Shown here: in pieces, positions 20,713 through 31,556 of the stretch
Position numbering within the stretch: position 1 is the stretch's first letter
Layout: each line of letters starts with the position of its first letter
Assembly (NCBI GenBank): GCA_021234155.1
Contig: JAJEKV010000082.1
Coordinates: 82,986 to 146,985, forward strand
Length of the DNA stretch: 64,000 nucleotides
Source of the DNA: Isoetes taiwanensis
Taxonomy: Eukaryota; Streptophyta; Lycopodiopsida; Isoetales; Isoetaceae
Direction of reading: 5' to 3'
Position numbers and translations under genes: made by a program
The notes under the pieces: generated by a model
The model's input: only the letters and a program-made list of their open reading frames with translations
Databases searched by the model: none
Told to the model about the DNA's origin: nothing

Positions 20713-22124
20713 TGTTGAGGATATTCCTGGCAAACCCTCAACCTCAGTGGTGTAGAACCTCCAGGTTGCTATAGGCAACCACTCTGTGAGAGAATACTGC
20801 AGAAGAATTACTCAAACAACCAAGGTAGATCAGTTTCCCTGAACAGAAAAAAAAGAGTCCCGGCAAAATTCCTCTCATGTGTGGTTTCTTGGGCTTTTTT
20901 TCATTGGATCAATTTTGTTGGACACTAGACAAAGTACTCAATCTACCTATGAAAGTCGCTAAAAGAATCCCTAGGGCAAACTATGTGCAATTGATCAAAA
21001 TGACCGGGTCAATTTTTGGTCAATATCCCAACGAGAGCTTCTTTTTGCAAGTGTGTGAGAGAATGTCTTTTCAAATCTTGTCAGTTGAAATAGTTTCTGG
21101 TGATCCTGCAGAGTAGGTGCAAGGAGTTCTTTTTTTGGGATCTAGTCTTTCCCCCCTTCTTTATGAATATTTTTGGTAAGGAATAGCAACTTAAACTCTA
21201 AGGTGAATGAATGAAATATTACTACAGAAGATGCAATACCAGGATGTTTTCTTTTGCTAATATTTGGTTTTTAAAACAATCATCTACACCTAGGCTCGTT
21301 AACAGAATTGAGATCATTAATTCGCTCCAATATCATGCTTTAGGTTATCAAATGAGGACAATGCTTACCAAGTTCGAATTTTCTTTCATTGAATCATCAC
21401 AGAATAGGAACATAAATACCCAAGCTCAGAGTCTTGGGCACAGGATCGGAAATAATCAGATAAAGGTACACAATCAAATAATTTCCATCAAATAAATGAG
21501 TATTTCATACAAGGCAGGTCATTCTCCGCTCATGTTCATAAATCCGCTCCAAATCTGATCCACAGAGGTCGAATATTTCGCACAGAAGCCGACCCTTGTT
21601 TCAAAATTATTTCCCCTTTCGATTTTCTCATTTCCGGCACATTCTTGGCATTCGAGTTTGTTTGGCTTTGGCTTATGCGTGCTATGGTCTTTCTTGAGAC
21701 ACAAGGATACAAAAAGGATGTTAAAGCTCATGATTGACAGGCCGGATCCATCAGAGGGATCGGATCTTGGCCTGACCCTTTTAGGTTATAGAGTTTTTAA
21801 TGAAGAACAATATCCCACAGGCTTCCAACACAAAATAATACCGGGGATAACGTTAGGCATGGTGATTGGGTGAAATGATGCTTAGGCCAAGGGGTGCATA
21901 AGAAAAAATATTATGTTCGCATCCTCCAAACATAGGGCACTCTTCCCTAGGAACCAAACTATAGGGCCATGTCATGGTCTATTTGGGAATCTTTTTGTGC
22001 TACATGGAATCTTTTTGATGCCCCACCCTATGGGGGAATTTCTTAGGTGAAGATTTGTTTGCACATATTTTTTCTTTTGGAATGGCATGAGCTTGGAGTT
22101 TATACATGTGGTGAGTATAGGGTA
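20713..22124 (-). repeat. Right (5') LTR, first segment
   Basis: Starts with TG directly after the PBS spacer; positions 21246-22075 match 1-785, and 22071-22124 match 12781-12834. It is interrupted at 22124/22125 by the Helitron. The stretch 20713-21245 has no partner in the window because the matching part of the left LTR lies before position 1. Confidence 0.85.
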
Positions 22125-22154
22125 CTAGAAACGTGTGCCCGGCGATGCCGGGCA
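22125..22154 (-). other. Helitron 3' terminus: hairpin plus CTAG
   Basis: On the plus strand, tgcccggc (22136-22143), gat, and gccgggca (22147-22154) form a perfect 8-bp stem with a 3-nt loop. Seven bases separate it from ctag at 22125-22128, which reads CTAG on the element strand too. Hairpin plus CTRR is the Helitron transposition terminator. Confidence 0.9.
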
Positions 22155-24780
22155 TAAACGCCTTTTGTCTTTATGGCTAACCCGGCATTAACTGCCTTTT
22201 GTATGTTATGCTAGTGTATGAATTGTGTTTTGTGTGTATTTGATGGCCTTTTGTCTGCCTTTTGTGTCTTATAGCTAGAGCCTTATGTGTGTTATACTAT
22301 GGCTAGTGTGTGCTAATGCTTTTTGTCTTCTAAAGCTATTTTGCAATAATTAGCTCAACTGATTTTTTTATCTTCCCTTGTGGTAGTGGATGATAGGTGA
22401 AACAATGGATGATAATAACCTTGTGTCTTTCATTGTAGAATCTTGCATGTTACTGGTGCTGGAAGGAGGAGAAGAAATAGTGTTGCCTGATTTTGGATTT
22501 CCATGGCTTTCCTCCATAAAAGTTGATTTTCCTATTAAAAAAGGTAATGTCTGTGCTCGTGTGTTAAGATGGACCAACAACAAAGGGGCAAACGACAAAT
22601 GAAGAAGAGCAAGCTATTTAACTATATTGCGCCAGGAATTCTATTAAAGTGCAGGTTGCAATTGTACCTTGCAATGAAGTATCATAAAGGCTTTTCACGA
22701 ACTTCTAGACTGATGAGGCTTCTAGAGCTAAATCCACATGTCATATGTTTTTCAAAAGCAATGCTGGACATATAAGGTTCTAAATAACCTCCCTATTGTC
22801 TTGGGGATTGAAGTTAATAGGCACCTTTAGAGAGAAAAATTGCATTCACATAGGCATGATGGGCAAAAAATATGGACATGAAAGAAGAAAAAATAGAAGT
22901 AAACGGGTGCCCAATTTTTTACGCGTAAGTTGAAATAGAAACCTTATTGCTAGTATTTATAAAAGGTGATTGCATTCACATCCTATAGGGTCCTCACTTT
23001 GGGACAAAACTTGAGAATCTATAACCAATGTCCAATTTCATATTTTCAAATGTTAGAAGAAGCATTTACCTATTTTTCAAATTCTCCACAAACTATTTTT
23101 CAAACTACCTTTGAGATTATGGTAGACCACATAAAAACGTGTGGCAAGCATGAATACCTTGTGGCAAGTTCTGGTAATTGAAGTTAGAAGTTAAACATCT
23201 TCATCTTTAGGGAGCAATTGCCCTTCTAATGAAGTATTTCACTTATTAATTGTATTTCTAGAAAAGGTGCTTGTACATGGAATATTACGATGTGCCTGCA
23301 AGAAGTAGCATTTTAGGTAATTGATAGCACAAATGCTGAAATTGGTTGCTTTAGCTTCTTGTAACAATCAAATAAGAATAGATGATTTGCATAGCATAGG
23401 AGATATCACTATAAAGAAAGTGCATCCAAGGTTTTAGATTCGTGAGTGCTATTAACATTTGTGATCTTTGATACATTTTTAACATTGAATATGAAACATA
23501 GTAGGTTCCAACCTTCAAATGATTTTTTTTTATTAAACATGTTCTTGTAAGCAACAATTCGGATAAGAACAGTCAATATGAGAAGAGTACAGAAGATTAC
23601 TATGATTAGCTCACCACTGCAAGCATATACTTGAAAGAACAAAGCAGTTCAGTGTTGTCTGCTTGCAATTTTCCATATACCATAATTTTATGTACAACAG
23701 ACCTAAGCCAAAACAATGAGACTCAGCTATGAATTTTCTTCAGGCAACACTATTGCAAAGTTGAGAAAGAAAGATCTGACTTGACAGTTCAAAGCATTTG
23801 AAGATGATATACAGAGTTCTTGATCTTTTGTTTCTATTGCCTTATGTGTCAAGGTCGCCGAAAGCACCCTGTTTCTTGACCTGCAAGGACATAACTGAAT
23901 AAAGGATTGAACAACCAAACAAAAAAATATGATGGAATATCATGTACCTGTAAGAAAACGGCAAAACGGCAAGCCAAAGGCATACCAAGGAGTGGGTTCT
24001 AATCTTATGAATACTGGTAGTCAGAAAATAGCTGGAGCAAACCTGATGTGGAAATTAAAGCAATCAGCCTCCAGCTCTTTAAATAGAAAAAATGTTTTCC
24101 CATCAGAGAGGGATATGCCCATGATATGGTAGCCACATGCACCCCATATTTCTGCAAGAGAAACATTCAGCGTGAAATATTTCTGCAAGAGAAGACGCAA
24201 TAATCACATGCAACTCCAAAAAGCCATAGCACATCCATCTACAATCTATAAACTCGACAAATCTCACTTCGTATTTGTGCTTCTGTTGTCCAAAAAATGC
24301 CTAGAAGATCCAAGAACCAAGCACATGAAAAACATGAAGAAGGTTAACATGTGGTTATCATCTAGTTGCTGCACATGTGGTACACATGCTTCCAATAGTA
24401 CTTGTCACAACACTCCAAGCAGCAACAAATTGAAAATCAAAATTATTTTGGACCATAAAGCAAAATTTGAAACATATGAATGGCTCAACTTAAATGAGAA
24501 GAACGAAAGGAAGCACAATGAAGCTTAGGAAATCTAATCGTAATGGGGTACTTTATACATGCAAATCTATGAGCCATACACTGCCCATCTTAAGCTAAAG
24601 AAATGAAACAGTTATCTTAGATTTGCATGGCCATTCTGTTCACTTTTCGCAGCTGAACCATGCTATTTTCAGACATCATACAATAAATGCAAAAATGAGG
24701 CTGCAAAACACTGATCGTGAAAAGATAGTGCACACTTAGAAATAGCACCTCTGAGACTAACAAAATGGCAAAAAATGTTT
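22155..24780. other. Helitron interior, 3' part; no identified gene
   Basis: A few plus frames (for example 22390-22602) and minus frames (23727-23918) are open but match nothing I recognise. Exon-like blocks with a polypyrimidine-AG acceptor occur on the minus strand, for example before 24140 and 23895, but their translations do not extend the TBP homology. They may be intron sequence or exons of another captured gene. Confidence 0.4.
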
Positions 24781-24782
24781 AC

Positions 24783-24869
24783 CTTTGGATCTTACTCAGC
24801 ATTTCGGCATGAAGGCAAACAGTTTTAAGGTCTAGCTTGCAATCCATATTCACAGCTCATACAATATTC
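24783..24869 (-). pseudogene. Captured TATA-binding protein exon 2 (broken)
   Basis: Bounded by ttgtag acceptor and AG|gtaaac donor on the minus strand. The 87-bp exon reads NIV, stop, AVNMDCKLDLK, then a diverged tail ending KIQ. Plant TBP has NIVSTVNLDCKLDLK at the start of its first structural repeat, and the split before NIV matches my memory of plant TBP exon structure. A TGA replaces the TCA-type Ser codon, and the rest of the exon is diverged, so it cannot make TBP. It lies 116 bp downstream of exon 1 in the same orientation, with phases that fit (CA|G). Confidence 0.8.
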
Positions 24870-24985
24870 CTACAAATTCAACATACATTTAGAAAGTTTA
24901 TATAAGATCATTTTCTCATAAATTGATCAATCGTTCTGCTTGTCTAGTGAGGGTGCCCCTTCCTAATTCAGACAAAACAACTTAC

Positions 24986-25075
24986 TGTGGGGTTGGTATA
25001 ATCCCAGAAGGATGCCTCGAATAGTCAACAGGTTGAGTTCCTTCCAAATTCTGGGCCATTCTCGCTTCTTCTGAT
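24986..25075 (-). pseudogene. Captured TATA-binding protein exon 1 (coding start)
   Basis: The exon follows a tatttcag acceptor and ends CCA CA|gtaagt. From ATG at 25057-25059 it reads MAQNLEGTQPVDYSRHPSG then IIPTPQ, against the plant TBP N-terminus (LEGSQPVDLSKHPSGIVPTLQ-type, from family knowledge). The frame is intact in this exon, with Leu-to-Pro before the junction. TBP directs transcription initiation by RNA polymerases I, II and III in the nucleus; this copy lacks the rest of the saddle domain and is only a captured fragment. Confidence 0.85.
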
Positions 25076-27835
25076 CTGAAATAATATAGACCTGCAGAGT
25101 TTTAGTCAAGAAAAAGTAACAGGGCTGCTAGAGATGTCATACCTTACTTCTTAATTTTGGTCCAAAATTAGTAGTAGGGCTGCTGGAGATGGTATACCTT
25201 ATCCTTGAATCCTTCTTCAACGAATACCCTATGTCCATATTACATGTATCGAGCTCAGGATTGCAAACTGAAAATGGTGCATCCCTTGGTCACACTAAGG
25301 TCCTTTCCCTTTCAAAGATTTTTTGAAGAACTAACTCTTGCCTGCAAGACTCAGAATTTAGCTTCATAATTTTGCCTTTGTAAATGAATGCCAAAATAAC
25401 GTACCCTTGTGATATGAAGTTGAGAACCAGGATGGAAGATAATTTTCGATGTGGGTTCTCTTAAAGGATCCATTTCCGATCAGGTATTCATAACTGCCAT
25501 GTGGCAGAACACTTGTTAGCTCTCACATGGGGGGGCGTACTTAAAGAGGTCTCCAATGTGACCATCTAAAACTCATAGTCTACAGAGCCTGCACAACAAA
25601 ACCCCAGAAAAGGGGGGAATTACATTACAAATGATTGTAAATGTTCCATGTATAATAGACTTACCTAAGCCAGTGCAATGGCTTTGAGAAGAAGGCAAAG
25701 TTTCAGAGAGCGCAAACAAAATAATAGTGCCTGCAAAAACATGGCACCATTATGGTAAAGCCAAGCTTCTCAGAACAACATTGGCCTGGACCTTCGATTC
25801 CTGGGAAAAAAGAAAGGGATAAATAACCTTGCATAAACGCAATACCTAAGACCAATTGCCCCTATTTATAGAAGAATGCCAACAGAAAGAGTGGTGAGTC
25901 TGCATTCCATATTACTCCTATTTGTAGAAGAATGCCAACAAAAGGAGTGATGAATCTGCATTCCATGACCACAAAAACTCTCAGAATTTAAATGCATTTT
26001 TTAAAACAAATGGCAAGAAATACTTACAACTATGATGTTGTTCTTGTTCTCAGTAGAAGACGAACGTGCTCAAGTTGTTAAATGAACGGTTCTGCAAGTT
26101 TATGGTAGATCACGTAAACAAAGAGAAACAAAAGAGCAGAATAGGTTCACCTTAAATGAAATGCAAAATCCGATACAACAGGGCTCATCTCAAGAACTTG
26201 TGGCGTACAGAGAAGCGAGCAATTCTGAAACGCCCAAATCCTGAAGCACCTAAGCTACCGAAAACCTCGAGCTTCAGAAATTCGAATACGAATTTCTTCG
26301 CAGAGAGATGGTAGCATTGAAAGATGCGGTGCGGCGGGATTCAAAATTCGCATTTGCGACCCGCAAGTGGCAGAAGGGAACGCCGCACGCGTCTGCACAT
26401 GCGGCGTTCTGGCTCGAAAATCAAAGCCATCCTATTTTAATAGAGAAGATGCAAACTAACAATAGATACCTTAAAGCATTGTACTATGCTGCTGCAAAAC
26501 ATAACCTAAAACACAATTGAGACCTTTAGAACATCAAACAAAGGATCAAGAACCTCTGGAAATAAGACCTTCAATAACATAGCAAATCAGAAAATTTTAT
26601 ACTTACTTGGAAATGAGAAGCAATTTGTGTTGTTATTCTGCTCCAACCGACCTGATCCAAGGAAAGCATGTCCTTAAAATCGCAGTCACATATAATAGAT
26701 GCATCCTACTAAAATAATTTGACATCACACATACCAGCTATAAACAGAAGTCATTAAGACTATAAAAAAGGGACCATTTGAGATCAATCACCAGCTTTAA
26801 TTGTTGTTTAGAGATGGGCATGGATGAGCTTGCCATATCCACCGAATATACATTGAATGATAAAGAATGCTGCAGCTGACAATCTACCTTGCATTTTGAG
26901 TACCTGCACATAAATAGAGCAATAAGAATCTAAATAGCACAATAAGAATCTGCAACCTGCATTAGACCAATGCACATAAATTCTGCAAAGAAAATTCTTT
27001 TTGCTCTAGACTTACCTTGCAGATTGCCTTGATCGCTCCAGACAAATTGCGTTTTGAAATATTTTGGTATTTCGTCCTTGCAGATTTTAAATTTGATATA
27101 GAGCCAACTAAATAAAAAGAGAATTACCAAAAACATCCTGATAAAAGAGAGACATGTAGAGACTTCTTCTGCTACTTAAATTTCATATTGCATAGAAAGA
27201 ACGAAATGAAGCTGCCATGTTGGACCTTCCATGCTGAAAGAAAATGGCAAGGAAATAGCTATTACCGGTAGGATTTATGCTCCCAGCTCCAAACGAAAAT
27301 CAAGTTGATTATCTCTAATCACATAGCTGATACAGTAGATGGACTCAGAGGCAGAAGTAGGAAACAAAACAGAGAAGGGCAATATGTGTCTAAAGCTACC
27401 AGACTGAAGTCCTATTTTCCCAACTGGCTTATCCTGCAGCAAAGAAAATCACCAAAACAGAACGAACTTCCTTCTTGCTCTCTTGTACAACCCTAAGAAG
27501 CTTGAAATCATTCCTTCTTGTTAGACCAATAACGCCAAAGCTTCTTTCAAAGACGGCACTTGGGCAGCAACATTCTTACTTGAATGCAAATCCTAGTTGA
27601 AGATGGAGACGAAAATGAAGGAAAGGTTCCTCTAATGCGGACGAAGGAATAAAAAATGTCTCACCGACGTAAAGAGATCATTTCGGGCAAAGAAGCATGA
27701 ACCAGGGCCATCACCGCTCGCACTATGCCGCTCGCTTCCCTTTCCCTCTGGAATTTGAAATAGGAAAGGAAGACGCAGATTGGAAAAAGTCCCGCAGGGG
27801 GGAGGGAACGCAGATTGGAAAAAGTCCCGAAGGGG
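25076..27835. other. Helitron interior, 5' part; possible captured leader and introns
   Basis: Minus-strand text at about 26150-26310 (ending ttcatttaag|gtgaacct) looks like a 5' leader exon with a donor site and may be the untranslated exon of the captured TBP gene. At about 27420-27440 another acceptor (tttgctgcag) opens a short frame (DKPVGKIGLQSG) that I do not recognise. A 12-bp-stem inverted repeat (gggaacgccgca ... tgcggcgttc) at 26376-26409 resembles the subterminal one. A 35-bp tandem duplication (gattggaaaaagtcccg...) occupies about 27777-27846. Confidence 0.4.
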
Positions 27836-27839
27836 GGAA

Positions 27840-27875
27840 GGGAACGCCGCATGCGGCGTAACATGCGGCGTTCCC
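27840..27875. repeat. Helitron subterminal inverted repeat
   Basis: The arms gggaacgccgcatg (27840-27853) and catgcggcgttccc (27862-27875) are perfect 14-bp inverted complements with an 8-nt loop, 39 bp inside the Helitron 5' end. A related but imperfect copy occurs at 26376-26409 in the same element. Confidence 0.85.
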
Positions 27876-27914
27876 AGCACAGAACCCAACACGCTGCCAA
27901 AATAAAAAAGAAGA

Positions 27915-28662
27915 TATGTGGGCAATCCTAGGGTGACGTGGCATAGGGTGACTTGGCATGTGATGTCTTGGCAAAACTTTTCCCCTAGTCAAAAACTTTG
28001 TGCGATGAAAAAAGTGATGTGTGATGAGGTGGACAACTTTGGTGAGGTGGATGATGACATGGCATGGTAAGTTCATCAAGTGTAAATTTGTACAATGGTT
28101 TAGACCATGTTTTGAGCTTATTTTTTGCACATGCAACTTGATATTGAAAATGTGGGTTCTTTCTCTCTCTTTTTGACTTAGAGAGAGAATGTGCCATTTT
28201 GACCAATGGTAGGTCAATTTTGTACGGATTTTTCGTGTCTCAAGTGAATGGAGGGTATTTCAAGGGTGTGTGAGAAGTTTTTGACTAGGGAAAGAGTTTG
28301 AACCATATTGGGGGTGTGCATAGGGGTGGAGGCAAGTGAAGTGAGAGAAATAGAGGCAAAGGGTGCTCTAAGCATAATTTATGCCCAAGAATTTGAACTT
28401 GAGTGAACATCTTACTTGTCAAAGGGGTCTTCTTATCTTGATATTGCCATGAAGCTTCCTTGAGTTGACCTTGCCTTCCTTCTTGTGTGACTTTGACTTT
28501 TTCACCTTAAATCCTTTCTTGTGATGCTTCAAATGAAAGTCCTTGCTTGGTTCTTCAGCTCGAGCTCTTGTGTTGACTTGGTCCATGCACATGTTTCAAC
28601 AAGTTATCAGCCATCAATGTGAAATGCTATTTGCTCTTCTATGCTGCCAAATCATGGCAGCA
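27915..28662 (-). repeat. Right (5') LTR, second segment
   Basis: Continues the LTR after the Helitron; matches 12835-13581 with about ten differences by eye. It ends ATGGCAGCA at 28662, after which the sequence diverges from the left copy and should be host flanking DNA (ttgct would be the candidate target-site duplication). Confidence 0.85.
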
Positions 28663-29966
28663 TTGCTGCCTCAAAAATTTGTGATCCATCTGCTCATACA
28701 TTTAGTTGCAAAAATGGCAGGGGGCAAATCCTTTGAATGGTGCTTGGATCTAAGGAAGAACTTGAGCAGGCTATGCATGGGAGGGATAAAAGTTCCATTT
28801 CTGACAGACCCTGCTGATATACACCCTACTGCTGTCATTGGGAAAATGATTATACTTGACCATACCAAGCTGCTATCATTGGGAAAATGATTATGCTTGA
28901 CCATACCTCTTCCCTCTGGATGCTGGTTCAAGTCGATAACTATTTCTACAAAAACTTGAAGCCCCACTATGAAATAGCTTGGTCTATAAGCTAGTTTTTA
29001 TTTTTGCTCTTAAAAAACTTGTGGAGGTTGATACCAGCAGTCTCATTTCTTCCCTTTGTAATACTGCATGTTACTTTATATGCTATATGGGAAAGTTAAA
29101 CTATTTCTATGGCTGATGCATGTAGCCATGTGGCCCTGCGTTGCAACTATCTCGTTGTGTTTGTCTATGCATCCCTAAGAAATGAACAAAGCTCTGTCCT
29201 ACATAATTTGATAAAAACACATTTATGCCTTTTGTGTAATATACCATCATTTGATCTGCTCTCTTTATGCTGGAAATTTAATTTCTGTCTTGCAAAGCAT
29301 CCTGAAATTCTCCAGATAAGTTCTGATATACAATGTCCATATACAATAAGAAAATATAGCAGGCAAATACAACCGAAAAATATAATGCCAATATCAATGT
29401 TCTGATAATTGCGCGCTGATTCCTTTCTTGATAGGTCTGATAAGAACCTATGTTTTGGATGGTGTCTGATAAGTTCTAGAACCTATGTTCAGAATGCCTT
29501 GACTTGGGAAAAGTTAGAAGGAAAGACACTTGGTCATTATCTGATAGGTCTGATGATAGGAAAACAAAAAATTTGAAATAGAAACAGGGAGTTGATCTCC
29601 AGATAGAGCTACTGCAAGCATCATGTTTTCAAGGCAGGGGTATCCATCTGCAAGTCATGTTCCTGCAACTGGGCATGGCTCCTTGATCTGACTCAGAGCC
29701 AGATAGTAAACCTCATCCCGCTTTTAATGAATCTAGTTTCAGAAATGGCTGCCACCAGAACAACAATAATAAATAATAAGGTAAGGACAGAACTCTGGAA
29801 GGTAGAATAAAAACATTTACCTCACTTGTAACAATGACAATGCTCTTGGTCAAATCATTACATGCCTGAAGTAACCATGACGTGCCTGAAGTAACCTAAC
29901 ATATAGATGCATTTGTGATAAATCTGCTGAAATTTGCATAGTTTGTTGCTTAATATTAACTAAACA
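28663..29966. other. Intergenic; no gene recognised
   Basis: Host-like A/T-rich DNA to the right of the retrotransposon. A 35-bp direct repeat (cattgggaaaatgattat-cttgaccatacc) occurs at about 28836 and 28875. Open frames on both strands carry no recognisable domain. Confidence 0.5.
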
Positions 29967-30512
29967 TTAAAATTCATGCTTTAGAATAATAACTCCCCAA
30001 GTCACGGATCTCCAAGTCTCCATTTTGTGATAACATGCACACCAAACACTCATGACGAAACCAAAAGCCACAATTAATGTAGGAAAAGCCCACCAATGGA
30101 TTAGCAAAGCATTGAAAAAATAAGTAATCCGGATCCAATGCCACAAAAATGCAAAGAATGGATCCAATACCAAACTCCTACACCAACTGGGCGGATTATT
30201 CGAGCTATCTCTTATTCTTAACCAAGCCATATAAACTGCAACACAACATACTGCTATGGCCAATATAAAACACCAAAATCCTAAGCTTTCCCAGGACAGA
30301 AACCCTAAAGCTGCATATGTTCCCAGAAACCCCAAAGACTGAGCATGCGAAGAAGGCATACCTGGATCAATCTTAATCCCAGAAGCTGTAAGTGGCTGCT
30401 CCTGATTAATACATCGTTTAAGAAGCTTGGAAAACCCAGCATTGGCTATGGCGCCCGTGATGGCCCGGACAGTATGATTGTCGCAGTGATCAAGGAAAAC
30501 TTCGGCAAACAC
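29967..30512 (-). pseudogene. PAP2-type lipid phosphate phosphatase fragment (LPP-epsilon-like)
   Basis: The family removes phosphate from phosphatidic acid in chloroplast membranes. The 181-residue frame has the PAP2 motif 2 (PGMPSSHAQS, His56) and a recognisable motif 1 (K32 ... QEQP) in which Gln39 stands where the family has Arg. Two or three hydrophobic segments follow (about 60-98 and 116-160). Around residues 103-113 the homology (QLV, GIGSI) is in another frame, so motif 3 with its catalytic His is lost. The transit peptide and first membrane segment are missing. There are no introns across the region, which could mean a retrocopy, although no poly(A) remnant is seen. Probably a pseudogene. 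Confidence 0.6.
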
Positions 30513-31556
30513 TGCATGAGACTAGCCATACTTGATCGCCGTGTATAGGAAAAGGCATCGCTAATTAACTGGAGTTAAAGTGACCTCACTTTAATTTTTC
30601 AGATTTCGTAGTATATTTTAATGGTCTAGTTAACTTTGTGTTAACAGCATATTAACTGCGATGTTGAGTGTGAAAGAAGGTTCGGTTAAGGTTTTCCGTT
30701 AAAAAAAAGTTAACCACCACTAATTAATATTATGCTAACTTAACTTGTGGTGTGAAGAGTGTTGTGGTTAAAAATGCTAACTTAACCTAACTTAACGTCT
30801 GGTCTGAATGGACCCTTAATATGATACACAAAGATATGAATATGCTATGTAGATCCTAGTTGATAAATTTTCAACTACTGCAAAATACGTTCAATTTAAT
30901 TGAATTGATGTGGCCATTGATATTGCTACAATGGCAATCATATAACAATAGCACAAGCTTGTGATTGTGGGATTTTGAATAAAAGGAGACAAAAAAACCT
31001 AGATTCATCAATTCATCAATCCTTTTCTAAGGTCAACGTTTTATTACAAACTCATTGAAAAATGTAAGTCATAACTTCCAAGCTATATCTTTCTTTCTTA
31101 TATTGTCAATATCATCTTCCATGTAATTTCTCAAGGTACAAACTAGCAAGCACAAGAGAAGTGACAAACTTAAAAGAAAGGCCGCGACCGTGACAAATAC
31201 TTGTATTTGTTAGTCCTAGATAATATTGGTAGTTCACTTCTTTTGTTTTAATGTCTCAATTGCTAGATAATATATATGTTAGTGTCACTCAATCGGGAGA
31301 TAATATATATTCGAGACAAGGACTTTAAGTCCCCATTTATTTTTTAAACTGACATGTTTACTCATTACTGCGACACTGTAAAAACTCTACGACACTGCAA
31401 AACGGTTTGCAACTCCAGAACGTATCAGGAAATCAAAACCAAATACCTTTTGGTTGCAAGAGCGTGGTTTTTCATGTGATATGTCAGTTTTTCGCCAATA
31501 AAAAGAGGACGAAATGCTTGATTCTTCTACGTCTGTTTTATTTTGAAATTTTTGAA
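30513..31556. other. Intergenic with a TTAAC-rich, MITE-like stretch
   Basis: Between 30590 and 30820 the words ttaac and gttaa recur many times on both strands, and the right edge (ggtctgaatggaccc|ttaa) resembles a PIF/Harbinger-type terminus next to a TTA target. The matching left terminus is not visible. The rest is A/T-rich DNA upstream of the PLATZ-like gene with no clear TATA box. Confidence 0.35.

Larger units (their letters stand above)
22125..27914 (-). mobile_element. Non-autonomous Helitron (5790 bp) inserted in the LTR
   Basis: On the minus strand the insert begins TCTTCTTT and ends CTAG, flanked by A on the 5' side and T on the 3' side. It has no target-site duplication and a GC-rich hairpin 7 nt before CTAG. 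These are the defining Helitron features (TC...CTRR, insertion between A and T, subterminal hairpin). The unoccupied site, gggta|tatgtggg, is present in the left LTR at 12834/12835, which fixes both ends to the base. I see no Rep/helicase protein, so it would depend on an autonomous partner. Its minus strand is rich in exon-like blocks with GT...AG borders, including two exons of a TATA-binding protein gene, consistent with the gene capture known for Helitrons. Confidence 0.9.
1..28662 (-). mobile_element. Tat-like Ty3/gypsy LTR retrotransposon with nested insertions in both LTRs
   Basis: Two long direct repeats flank a gag-pro-pol region read on the minus strand. The repeats are 20713-22124 joined to 27915-28662, and 1-785 joined to 12781-13581. 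Position 1 aligns with 21246, so the outer 0.5 kb of the left LTR lies before the window. The LTR runs from TGTTGAGG to ATGGCAGCA on the plus strand (TG...CA) and is about 2160 bp without insertions. The PBS abuts the inner LTR edge with a 3-nt spacer. By eye the segments 12838-13581 and 27918-28662 differ at only about ten positions; the other LTR part has more indels. No convincing polypurine tract lies next to 13582, which is the weak point of the model. Target-site duplications cannot be tested because the left edge is outside the window. Confidence 0.8.

Noticed and set aside
20752-20763. Second tRNA-Gln-like site (gtagaacctcca) as the true PBS
   Set aside because: The match to tRNA-Gln is shorter and it is not followed by an LTR edge; the site at 20689-20709 has the longer match and correct position.
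1-22124. LTR repeat pair as a simple segmental duplication
   Set aside because: The PBS with 3-nt spacer at the LTR edge, TG...CA ends and the gag-pol between them fit an LTR element better, although the missing polypurine tract remains unexplained.
30590-30820. PIF/Harbinger-like MITE
   Set aside because: Only the right terminus (ggtctgaatggaccc next to ttaa) is visible; no matching inverted terminus or target duplication was found on the left.
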